15,315 nucleotides of DNA from JBBFMJ01 sp037441225 (GCA_037441225.1 JBBISU010000076.1:1-15315); one strand, 5' to 3'; positions 1-6,365 are shown, numbered from the stretch's first letter. Made by a program: numbers and translations. The notes: a model not told the origin generated them from the letters alone.

Positions 1-135
1 TAATTTGAGATTCTTTGGAGATAAATTATGATTAGACACAAAATTCTTGACAAGCACCACTCTGTTTTTTAAGTGTTCCCTTAGAATTTCTAACTTCTTT
101 TCTATACTGAAACTCCTTTTAATTTTTTCTTCTAT
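1..135 (-). pseudogene. Transposase N-terminal fragment (HTH type), start codon lost, runs off the left edge
   Basis: Reading the minus strand from 135 to 1 gives 45 uninterrupted codons. The peptide contains FSIEKKLEILREHL, followed about ten residues later by NLSPKNL. This resembles the N-terminal helix-turn-helix of IS3-type orfA transposases, in which a basic 'EKKLEILREHL' helix precedes a 'CEKYGISPNTFYRW'-like recognition helix. Here the second half is degenerate: the usual Cys, Tyr and Trp positions are not kept. A strong Shine-Dalgarno sequence (GGAAAGGAG at 149-141) sits five bases before codon 133-135, but that codon is ATA rather than ATG, and an in-frame TAG lies a few codons further upstream. 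This reads as an ATG-to-ATA loss in a decaying insertion-sequence gene. The rest lies outside the window, so the true extent is unknown. Family assignment is from motif memory, not a search. Confidence 0.5.
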
Positions 136-270
136 AAACTCTCCTTTCCGTATCTATTTTAACAAATTTATTTTGTCCATTACCATATGAAGCATAACAC
201 CATACTGAAAAAATTATATTTTTTAAGCATAACAAAATAAAGACATTTCAAAATTAAAGTTAAGTGTTCC
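69..270. repeat. 11-bp direct repeat TTAAGTGTTCC, two copies
   Basis: TTAAGTGTTCC occurs at 69-79, inside the transposase remnant, and at 260-270 in the spacer. A further 9-mer, ATACTGAAA, occurs at 104-112 and 202-210. The two repeat pairs have different spacings (191 and 98 bp), so they do not form one simple duplicated block. Confidence 0.4.
190..234. repeat. 10-bp direct repeat AAGCATAACA, two copies
   Basis: AAGCATAACA occurs at 190-199 and 225-234, 35 bp start to start, flanking an A6/T6 inverted repeat (208-224). In such AT-rich sequence a 10-mer with this GC content twice in 45 bp is mildly unusual. It may be part of an insertion-sequence end or a regulatory repeat. Confidence 0.5.
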
Positions 271-334
271 ATTTTAAAATTGTAATCTCATTTGATTAAT
301 TTCAAATTGATTTTTTTTAAAAAATTTTTTAATA

Positions 335-340
335 TATAAT
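335..340 (+). promoter_or_regulatory. Consensus -10 box immediately upstream of the thioesterase gene
   Basis: A perfect TATAAT at 335-340 ends five bases before the ATG at 346. No good -35 is found at 16-18 bp; the region is a T/A tract (311-330), and TTGATT at 307-312 is too far at 22 bp. With the usual geometry transcription would begin at about 345-348, on the start codon itself. This implies a leaderless mRNA, consistent with the lack of a Shine-Dalgarno sequence. Confidence 0.5.
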
Positions 341-345
341 GCTTT

Positions 346-750
346 ATGGATGAAGTAATTGTAAAGGAAAGAGTAAGATATGGAGAAACAGACCAAATGG
401 GTGTGGCATATCATGGTGCTTATGCACAATGGTTTGAAATTGGAAGAACTCAATATTGCAAAAGCAAAGGTGTAGTTTATAGGGAACTGGAAGAAACTGG
501 CTATGGGCTTGTTGTAGTTGAAATGTTTGTTAGTTATAAAAAAGCATTAAAATATGATGATGAATTTGAAATACATACTTCAATTGGAGAAATCAATAAA
601 AAAATGATAAAATTTGAATATAAGATAATTAAAGATTCTCAAGTTTGTGCAACTGGATATACTAAACATTTATTTATTTCTATGAAGAATTTTAAAAGCA
701 CTGATGCCCCCAAAGAAGTTATAAATTGTTTTTTAAATAAAGAATTATAA
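346..750 (+). CDS. Acyl-CoA thioesterase, YbgC/4-hydroxybenzoyl-CoA thioesterase (hotdog) family
   Basis: A 134-residue single hotdog-fold protein, the normal length for the YbgC/FadM group, expected to hydrolyse acyl-CoA thioesters in the cytoplasm. The family signature is near the N-terminus: the RYGETD segment with the catalytic-type Asp16, then His23 in VAYHGAY and an FEIGRT helix, matching the pattern 'YxDTDxxGxVYHxxYxxxFExxR'. The acyl substrate cannot be read from the sequence. It is the first gene of a plus-strand unit with ilvE (10 bp downstream) and a MEMO-family gene. Co-transcription with a branched-chain aminotransferase might mean branched acyl-CoA turnover, but that is inference. 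No Shine-Dalgarno sequence precedes the ATG; a TATAAT box ends five bases before it. Confidence 0.85.
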   Translation: MDEVIVKERVRYGETDQMGVAYHGAYAQWFEIGRTQYCKSKGVVYRELEETGYGLVVVEMFVSYKKALKYDDEFEIHTSIGEINKKMIKFEYKIIKDSQVCATGYTKHLFISMKNFKSTDAPKEVINCFLNKEL

Positions 751-760
751 GGAGGTATTT

Positions 761-1684
761 ATGTCTTTTCCTGGTTGTAAGAAGATTTGGATGAATGGTA
801 AACTTTTACCTTTTGAAGATGCAAAAATACATGTTTTATCCCATGTAGTTCATTATGGCTCTTCAGTTTTTGAAGGGGACAGGTGTTATAAAACCCCAAA
901 AGGACCAATGGTTTTCAGGTTGATGGACCATATAGAAAGGTTGTTTAATTCTGCAAAAATTTATAGAATGGAGATTCCTTATAAAAAGGAAGAAATTTTT
1001 AATGCTTGTATTGGAACTGTAAAAGCAAATGGGCTTGAAGATTGCTATATCAGACCTGTTGTTTACAGAGGGTTTCATAGTTTAGGTGTTGATCCAGGGA
1101 ATTGCCCTATAGATGTTGCAATTGCTGTATGGGATTGGGGAAAGTACTTAGGACCAGAAGCACTTGAAAAGGGCGTAGATGTTAAGGTTTCTTCCTGGAA
1201 CAGGATGGCACCAAATACATTTCCCTGGCTTGCAAAATGTGGGGCAAATTATATGAACTCACAATTAATTAAATTAGAAGCAAAGATAGATGGTTATGTG
1301 GAAGGGATTGCTCTTGATACTTTTGGTATGGTGTCAGAAGGAAGTGGCGAAAATATATTTTTGGTTTATAAAGGTAAAATTTTAACTCCTCCTTTGTCTG
1401 TTTCTGTTTTGCCAGGGATTACAAGGGATTCAGTTATATGCCTTGCAAAGGACCTTGGGTATGAAGTAATTGAGATGGGTATTCCAAGAGAAATGTTATA
1501 CATTGCTGATGAGGTCTTTTTTACTGGTTCAGCAGCTGAGATAACGCCAATTAGATCAATTGACAAAATTCAAGTGGGTGAAGGAAAAACAGGCCCTATC
1601 ACAAGAAATTTACAAAAAGCCTTTTTTGATATTATTGAATTAAAAAGAGAAGATAAGTGGGGCTGGCTAACCCCTGTTGTATAA
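761..1684 (+). CDS. ilvE: Branched-chain amino acid aminotransferase (fold-type IV PLP enzyme)
   Basis: A 307-residue protein of the class IV aminotransferase family, close to the length of E. coli IlvE. It transfers the amino group between Leu/Ile/Val and 2-oxoglutarate using pyridoxal phosphate. The internal-aldimine lysine is Lys159 in the AKCGANY segment, and the conserved Glu193 lies in VSEGSGENIF; both have the same numbers as in the E. coli enzyme. Other family hallmarks are HYGSSVFEG near residue 31, VLPGITRDSV around residue 217, and the C-terminal DEVFFTGSAAEITPI segment. The start is supported by a strong Shine-Dalgarno sequence (AAGGAGGT, 749-756) four bases before the ATG. A D-amino-acid or aminodeoxychorismate-lyase role is less likely given the length and motifs. 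Confidence 0.93.
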   Translation: MSFPGCKKIWMNGKLLPFEDAKIHVLSHVVHYGSSVFEGDRCYKTPKGPMVFRLMDHIERLFNSAKIYRMEIPYKKEEIFNACIGTVKANGLEDCYIRPVVYRGFHSLGVDPGNCPIDVAIAVWDWGKYLGPEALEKGVDVKVSSWNRMAPNTFPWLAKCGANYMNSQLIKLEAKIDGYVEGIALDTFGMVSEGSGENIFLVYKGKILTPPLSVSVLPGITRDSVICLAKDLGYEVIEMGIPREMLYIADEVFFTGSAAEITPIRSIDKIQVGEGKTGPITRNLQKAFFDIIELKREDKWGWLTPVV

Positions 1685-2846
1685 ATTGGAAGATTTAAAA
1701 CCTAAGATAAGAGCTGTTGAGGTATTTCCAACAATAGTTGATGGGAAGGAAATGGTCATTTTAAAAGATCCACTTGATTTGTGTGGACAAATGGTTTTTT
1801 TATCTCCTGAATCATTTTTTTTAATTACTTTAATGGATGGAAATAATAGTTGTGATGATTTGAGAATGGAATTTTTTAAGAAAAAAGGAGTCCTTCCTTC
1901 AAGGGAAGAAATTTCTCTATTGGTAAATCAATTATCCAGTTTAGGACTTTTGGAAGATGAAAATTATTCACAAATGATTAGGAGTAAGGCAGAAAGTATA
2001 TTAAGGGGTGGCATAAGAAAACCAATTTGTGCAGGTTCTTCTTTCCCTGAATCAAAGGAAAGATTAATTGAATTTTTAAAGGAAATAGAAGAAATAGATG
2101 TCCCTTTGAGGGAAAAAGAACCAGATATTTTAATTGCACCTCATCTTGATATAAATATTTCAAAACCAGCTTATGCTCATTGTTATAAAAATTTAGATTT
2201 AAAAAATAAAAAGATAATAATAATTTTTGGAGTTTCCCATTATGGTCTCTCAAAGCCCTTATCAATTCTTCCAATCCCCTTTGAAACACCCCTTGGCATA
2301 GTTCCAATAGAGGAAGAAATATTAAAAAAGTTCATAGAAAATTTCGGAGAACCTGATTTTTATGATGTTTTATCCCATTCAAAGGAGCATTCAATTGAAC
2401 TTCAAATTATTTTTCTCCAATATTTTTTAAGAAAAGATTTTTCTTTAGTACCTTTGCTTGTTGATGGGCATCAAGGGCATTTTAAGGATTATTCTGGATT
2501 TTTTAGTTATTTAAATTCAAGAGATGATATTTTTTATATAGCAGCAATTGATCTTTCCCATATTGGTCCAAGATATGGGCATAATTTTCCTGCCACAGAA
2601 GAAGTTATGGAAAAAGCAAAGGATGAAGAAAACCACTTACTTGACTTTTTTATAAAAAAGGATTTAAAAAATTTTGAAATATTTAAAGAAGAAAAAGCAG
2701 ATTATTTAAAAATATGTGGAATAGATGTTTTAAAAGTTCTTTTAAATTTTCCTATAAAAAATGGAATTATTAGGTTTCATCACACTGGTTTTATGCCTCA
2801 AATGGCATCAGCTGTAAATTGTGTTTCTATGGATGTATTTTTTTAA
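1677..2846 (+). CDS. MEMO-family protein (AmmeMemoRadiSam system protein B-like) with extra N-terminal domain
   Basis: A 389-residue protein. Residues about 145-389 form the MEMO domain: APH at 154-156, GVSHYG with His188, EHSIELQ at 237-243 and IDLSHIG with His295. These histidines correspond to the metal/active-site positions of human MEMO1 and bacterial relatives, and Cys347 could be the further conserved cysteine. The biochemical role of the bacterial family is not settled; the name comes from co-occurrence with AMMECR1 and radical-SAM genes, neither of which is in this window. Residues 1-115 look like a small PqqD-like or winged-helix N-terminal domain, as I recall for some bacterial homologues. 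No ATG start is possible. TTG at 1677 overlaps ilvE by 8 bp, TTG at 1686 is an alternative, and neither has a clear Shine-Dalgarno sequence, so translation may be coupled to ilvE. The 3' end overlaps the opposing cyclase gene by 20 bp. Confidence 0.82.
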   Translation: MYKLEDLKPKIRAVEVFPTIVDGKEMVILKDPLDLCGQMVFLSPESFFLITLMDGNNSCDDLRMEFFKKKGVLPSREEISLLVNQLSSLGLLEDENYSQMIRSKAESILRGGIRKPICAGSSFPESKERLIEFLKEIEEIDVPLREKEPDILIAPHLDINISKPAYAHCYKNLDLKNKKIIIIFGVSHYGLSKPLSILPIPFETPLGIVPIEEEILKKFIENFGEPDFYDVLSHSKEHSIELQIIFLQYFLRKDFSLVPLLVDGHQGHFKDYSGFFSYLNSRDDIFYIAAIDLSHIGPRYGHNFPATEEVMEKAKDEENHLLDFFIKKDLKNFEIFKEEKADYLKICGIDVLKVLLNFPIKNGIIRFHHTGFMPQMASAVNCVSMDVFF

Positions 2847-3744
2847 ATTTTTCTTTATACATACTTTTATCTGCCCTTTCAATAAGAGTTTCAATGGAAT
2901 CTTCCTTATGATTTAAAGCATAACCAGCTGAAACAAAAATATGAAACTTGTGTTCTTTTTCTTTGAATAATTTCTTGCTTACAATATCAACTAATTTATC
3001 AGATACCATTTTTAATTGTTCCATATCAACATTTAAAATTATTGCAATAAATTCATCTCCTCCCCATCTTCCCAGGATATCACAGTCCCTTAAATTAATT
3101 TTTATGGTATTTGAAAAGATTTTCAAAATTTTATCTCCTGCTTTATGGCCAAAACAATCGTTTATTGATTTAAAATTATTTATATCAAAAAGAATTATGC
3201 CAAAATTTGCACTGAATCTTTTAAACTCCCTCATCTTTTTATTTATTATATATTCTAAGAATCTTCTATTAGGAAGCAAAGTAAGAAAATCCTTGTTTGC
3301 CTTTTCTTTTAAAGATTTTATTAATTTTTTTGTATAAATAACCATATCTAAAATGGAAAAGATTCCAAGTATAATATTCCTTTCCTTTTTTTCATCATAA
3401 AAATAAAAGAAATTAAGTTCAATGGGAAATCTATAATTTTCTTTATGCCTTATATATACAACATTTACTGAATTTTGTTTTTCAGTAATCAGTTGATTTA
3501 TTAAATTTTTAAAATTTATTTCCTTTTTCTTAGAATATATTTCAATTATGCTGAAATCTTTAAAAGATTTATTAAAAACATCCTTTAAAGAAAAACCAGT
3601 TATCTTTTCAGCTCCTTTGTTCCAATAAATTATTTTTAAATTTTCATCTAAGATTAAAACTCCTAAAGATGAAATATTTAATAATTTTTCAAGAACAAAA
3701 TTATTTACATCTTTTGGAAAATTAACTAAGTATCTTGGAAACAT
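2827..3744 (-). CDS. Diguanylate cyclase with N-terminal PAS domain (PAS-GGDEF)
   Basis: A 305-residue protein predicted to make cyclic di-GMP from two GTP. A PAS domain spans about residues 15-135, with the typical LDENLKIIYWN and GAEKITGFS stretches and a PAC-like half near 95-130. A short helix (about 136-150) links it to the GGDEF domain, which opens with the canonical DFLTLLPNRR (152-161). Asp187 in FDINNFK is the expected metal ligand, and the signature GGDEF is intact at 228-232. An RxxD motif (Arg219-Asp222) lies exactly five residues before GGDEF, so the inhibitory product-binding I-site appears intact. No transmembrane segment is seen, so it should be cytosolic. The gene starts inside the end of the ferritin-like gene (19-bp overlap) with only a weak ribosome site, suggesting coupled translation. 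The PAS ligand cannot be deduced. Confidence 0.9.
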   Translation of the reverse strand: MFPRYLVNFPKDVNNFVLEKLLNISSLGVLILDENLKIIYWNKGAEKITGFSLKDVFNKSFKDFSIIEIYSKKKEINFKNLINQLITEKQNSVNVVYIRHKENYRFPIELNFFYFYDEKKERNIILGIFSILDMVIYTKKLIKSLKEKANKDFLTLLPNRRFLEYIINKKMREFKRFSANFGIILFDINNFKSINDCFGHKAGDKILKIFSNTIKINLRDCDILGRWGGDEFIAIILNVDMEQLKMVSDKLVDIVSKKLFKEKEHKFHIFVSAGYALNHKEDSIETLIERADKSMYKEKFKKIHP

Positions 3745-4268
3745 TTCTCAAGTTGCCTTTCCAATTCTTCTATTCCTTTTATGTCTGGCTCTGATAAGGA
3801 AGGAACTTCAAATCCTTTCTTTTTCATAAAATCTTTAATCTTATTATAATGATTTTGAGATTCCTTTTGCATATTTTTAGTTAAATTTTCAAGTTCAGGA
3901 GAAAGGGAGTTAAAAACAGAAGAAAAGTAACTTTCCATAGTGCATGCTTCTAAGATTAAGGAAATTTTTAATGTTTTTTGAAGTTCAAAATCCTTTGTAT
4001 TTGATAAAAATTCTTTAAGATACTCTTTTGTTTTTTTTATAAGTGCACCGTTTATTTTTACATCCCTGAAATGAATTGGATTTGTATTAATTAGCTTCAT
4101 TTGATATAAAACAATTGATTTATGCTGCTCTTCTTCCAAATATAACTTTGAAAAAAATTTGGATGCTTCTGAATCTGTTTCAAAGATTTCTGAAAGCAAA
4201 AGATAAAATTTTGAAAGCTCTTCTTCAAGTTCATAATATTGTTTTAAAATTAATAATAAATCTAACAT
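3726..4268 (-). CDS. Ferritin-like / rubrerythrin-type four-helix-bundle protein
   Basis: A 180-residue, helix-rich protein with the ferritin-like layout: helix A with an acidic cluster (Glu13-Glu17), helix B with EEEQH (Glu46xxHis49, a classic diiron ExxH), helix C with EACTME (Glu107/Glu112), and helix D with ESQNH (Glu136, His140). In helix D the Glu and His are one residue further apart than ExxH, with Ser137 where the ligand Glu would normally be. The diiron site may therefore be altered or incomplete. There is no rubredoxin domain. The start has a strong Shine-Dalgarno sequence (TAAGGAGG, 4280-4273) four bases upstream. It heads a minus-strand pair with the PAS-GGDEF gene. It could protect against peroxide, store iron, or sense oxygen or iron for the cyclase; the choice is inference. 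Exact subfamily not recognised. Confidence 0.65.
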   Translation of the reverse strand: MLDLLLILKQYYELEEELSKFYLLLSEIFETDSEASKFFSKLYLEEEQHKSIVLYQMKLINTNPIHFRDVKINGALIKKTKEYLKEFLSNTKDFELQKTLKISLILEACTMESYFSSVFNSLSPELENLTKNMQKESQNHYNKIKDFMKKKGFEVPSLSEPDIKGIEELERQLEKCFQDT

Positions 4269-4280
4269 AATGCCTCCTTA

Positions 4281-4300
4281 ATTTGTTCTTGATAACAAAA
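4281..4300. promoter_or_regulatory. Inverted repeat TTTGTT-N6-AACAAA upstream of the ferritin-like gene, possible operator
   Basis: A perfect 6-bp inverted repeat (4282-4287 and 4294-4299, 6-bp spacer) lies about 15-30 bp upstream of the ferritin-like start. It overlaps the -10 box of the minus-strand promoter proposed here. The placement would suit a repressor site. It does not match the Fur or PerR consensus I know. Confidence 0.25.
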
Positions 4301-4321
4301 CATTTGACTTATTTATTCCAA
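4292..4321 (-). promoter_or_regulatory. Candidate promoter for the ferritin-like/GGDEF unit
   Basis: On the minus strand TTGGAA (4321-4316) is followed, after 18 bp, by TGTTAT (4297-4292). Both match the sigma-70 consensus only partly. The predicted start near 4285 would give a leader of about 17 nt that includes the strong Shine-Dalgarno sequence. Weak evidence, but no better pair was found in the 114-bp divergent region. Confidence 0.3.
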
Positions 4322-4346
4322 AAATTTTATCAATTTTTAAAAAGAT

Positions 4347-4375
4347 TTGAATTTTCTTTTAAGTTTTGATAATAT
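4347..4375 (+). promoter_or_regulatory. Promoter of the TPR-thrS-tdh-barrel unit
   Basis: TTGAAT (4347-4352), a 17-bp spacer and TAATAT (4370-4375), with an upstream TGA that makes an extended -10 (TGn). TATAAC at 4373-4378 is an overlapping alternative -10. The predicted transcription start is about 4380-4385, coinciding with the ATG at 4383, so the mRNA would be leaderless. An alternative further upstream (TTGACT 4304-4309, 18 bp, TATCAA 4328-4333) is possible but poorer. Confidence 0.45.
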
Positions 4376-4382
4376 AACTATT

Positions 4383-6365
4383 ATGGTAAAAGAAGATTAT
4401 CCAGGAAATCCAGAGCTACCTGAAGCTACAAAATTCAGGATTGAATCATCCTTTAAGCAAGCTATATCCCTTTATTTAAATGGGAATATGGATGATTGTA
4501 TAATGGGATGTGATTTTATTTTAAAATTAGACCCTTTATTTGAACCTGCAAAATTATTAATGGAGAAGGCAAAGGATCCAAATTTGGAAATTGATATCTC
4601 TCAAATAATTTCAAAATATGGTCCAGAAGAAGAGATAAACTTAGATGAACTTTTAATAAAAGCAATAGAGCAATACAATAATCGAGAATTTGAAAAAACT
4701 ATTGATATCTTAAATAAAATCTTATTAAAGGATCCAAATAATAATGAAGCAAAAGAGATGTTTGAAAGGGCGAAAGAAAAATTAGAAATCCGGGCATTTG
4801 TTGTGCAATTTATTAAAAGAGCAAAGGACTATTATGATGAAGGAGCCCTTGAGGACTCTTTAAAAGAAATAAATAAAGGGCTTGCCTTGGATGAAACAAA
4901 CCCTGAATTGTTGGAATTAAAAGAAAAAATAGAGCAATTAAAGAGAGAACCTGAAGAAATTGAAGTAGTAAAAGAAACTTCCTTTAGTGAAGAGATTAAG
5001 GTTGAAGAAGCAAAACCAACTATGCCGCAGGAAAAGGATTTAAGTTCTTTCCAGCTTCAAGAAACAAAAATTGAAGAATCTCCTCCCATAGAAGAAAAAA
5101 TAGAAGCTGAAGAAGTTTCCACTAAATCCTCAGAAAGATTGGAAGCTTTTAAGGTTTCGGAAATAAAATTAGCACCTGCACAGATGGAAAGGATTGATTC
5201 ATTGCTAAAAGAAGGTGAAAGGTCTTTTCAGCTTGGGGAATATCAAGAAGCAATTGATATTTGGAGCAGGATATTTTTAATTGATATGAACAATGAAGAG
5301 GCAGCAAAAAAAATTGAAGAAGCAAAACAAAGAATTGTGGAAGAAGAAAGAAAAATTGAAGAACTTTATAATCTGGCTTTAAGCTTATTTCAGCAAGGGA
5401 AAAAAGAAGAAGCAAAAAAACAATTTCAAGATATTTTATCAATGGATCCTCATCATATTGGCGCAAGGAATTATTTGAAGCAGTTGGAAGAAGAGGAAAA
5501 AGCAAAAGAAGAACCTAAATTAGAAGTGGAAGAAAAAAGAATAACTCTTGAAGAGATTCTGCCAGAAATCCCAAAAAGAGAAGAAGTACCAAAAGTTGCA
5601 CCAAAGAAGAAAAAAATATTCTTGCCAGTTGGCATTGGTTTTTTTGTCTTAACAATTCTTATAGTTGGCTGGCTTTTAATGGGAAAAGGTGAAAAAGGTT
5701 CCAAACCTTTAAGCCCTGACTTGCTTATTGTAAAAGCAGAAGGTCTTATAAGTCAAGGAAAATATGAAGAAGCTTTAAAGGAACTTTCTCAAATCAAACC
5801 TGATGCAAAAGAATATGCCCATGCAATAGAATTGATAACAAACATAAGGGAATCAATGGCTAAGAAGAAAAAAGAAACAGTTGATGGAAGGCCTGTGGAT
5901 GTAGTTTTCAAGGAATATAAAGATATTGCTTATAATGCTTATAAAGAAAAAGATTATGAAAAAGCAGATAAATATTATAAAATGGCACTGGAATTAAAGC
6001 CCTTATCTTTTGAAGAAAAAGCATTTTATGAGGACATCCAAAAATTCTTAAATCAAATAAATACAGCAAAATCTTATATCTCTTCTGGAAATTATGAACA
6101 AGCAATAAGCATTTTAAATCCAATATACAAAGAAGAAAAGATTCTTCAAGCCAAAGAGTTACTCATTGTTGCAAATTATAATTTAGGGATATTGAAATTA
6201 AAGGAAGAAAATTTAGATGAAGCTTATAAGTATTTTAAAGAAGTTGTGGCGATTGATCCAGAAGATGATTTTGCAAAGAAAAATATAAGGTTTATTGAGA
6301 GATACAGGGAAGCAAGAAAGGACTTGCTTTATCAAATTTATATAAAGTATATAACATCAAGGTAA
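4383..6365 (+). CDS. Large TPR-repeat protein with one central transmembrane helix
   Basis: A 660-residue protein. The only opening longer than this begins at TTG 4347, but that triplet is the likely -35 box, so ATG 4383 is chosen. Tetratricopeptide-like helix pairs are seen at about residues 20-60, 90-135 and 145-185. A charged, Glu/Lys-rich low-complexity linker covers about 190-265. More TPR units follow at about 275-315 and 328-370. A KKKK stop precedes one hydrophobic helix (about 412-433), and after it come further TPR units at about 447-480, 510-545 and 560-628. By the positive-inside rule the N-terminal two thirds would be cytoplasmic and the C-terminal 225 residues periplasmic. TPRs usually scaffold protein complexes; no catalytic domain is visible and no partner is identified. 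It leads the unit containing thrS. Confident about architecture, not about function. Confidence 0.85.
   Translation: MVKEDYPGNPELPEATKFRIESSFKQAISLYLNGNMDDCIMGCDFILKLDPLFEPAKLLMEKAKDPNLEIDISQIISKYGPEEEINLDELLIKAIEQYNNREFEKTIDILNKILLKDPNNNEAKEMFERAKEKLEIRAFVVQFIKRAKDYYDEGALEDSLKEINKGLALDETNPELLELKEKIEQLKREPEEIEVVKETSFSEEIKVEEAKPTMPQEKDLSSFQLQETKIEESPPIEEKIEAEEVSTKSSERLEAFKVSEIKLAPAQMERIDSLLKEGERSFQLGEYQEAIDIWSRIFLIDMNNEEAAKKIEEAKQRIVEEERKIEELYNLALSLFQQGKKEEAKKQFQDILSMDPHHIGARNYLKQLEEEEKAKEEPKLEVEEKRITLEEILPEIPKREEVPKVAPKKKKIFLPVGIGFFVLTILIVGWLLMGKGEKGSKPLSPDLLIVKAEGLISQGKYEEALKELSQIKPDAKEYAHAIELITNIRESMAKKKKETVDGRPVDVVFKEYKDIAYNAYKEKDYEKADKYYKMALELKPLSFEEKAFYEDIQKFLNQINTAKSYISSGNYEQAISILNPIYKEEKILQAKELLIVANYNLGILKLKEENLDEAYKYFKEVVAIDPEDDFAKKNIRFIERYREARKDLLYQIYIKYITSR

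Larger units (their letters stand above)
136..345. other. AT-rich intergenic spacer between transposase remnant and thioesterase gene
   Basis: No plausible gene was seen on either strand in these 210 bases. The stretch holds a possible minus-strand promoter for the transposase remnant: TATAAT at 218-213, with only a poor -35 match, TTTATT, at 241-236. It also holds two pairs of short direct repeats, an A6/T6 inverted repeat at 208-224, and a T8-A6-T6 tract at 311-330. The left end of the insertion sequence probably lies here. A minus-strand sequence beginning TGGAACACTTAA at 271 is a speculative candidate for it. Confidence 0.5.

Noticed and set aside
47..52. TTGACA on the plus strand as a -35 box for the thioesterase operon
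   Set aside because: At 17 bp downstream the sequence is TAAGTG, not a -10 box, and it lies inside the minus-strand transposase remnant almost 300 bp from the gene.
1661..1674. GGGG/CCCC hairpin over the end of ilvE
   Set aside because: Only four base pairs, inside coding sequence, with no U-tract; too small to claim as a regulatory structure.
1978..2307. 109-codon minus-strand open frame inside the MEMO gene
   Set aside because: It is a shadow of the MEMO-domain coding sequence, with low-complexity Leu/Phe composition.
2948..3337. 129-codon open frame on the plus strand within the cyclase gene
   Set aside because: It is antisense to the conserved GGDEF domain, has no ribosome site, and its hydrophobic Phe/Leu/Ile-rich translation is what the complement of Lys/Glu/Asn-rich coding sequence gives.
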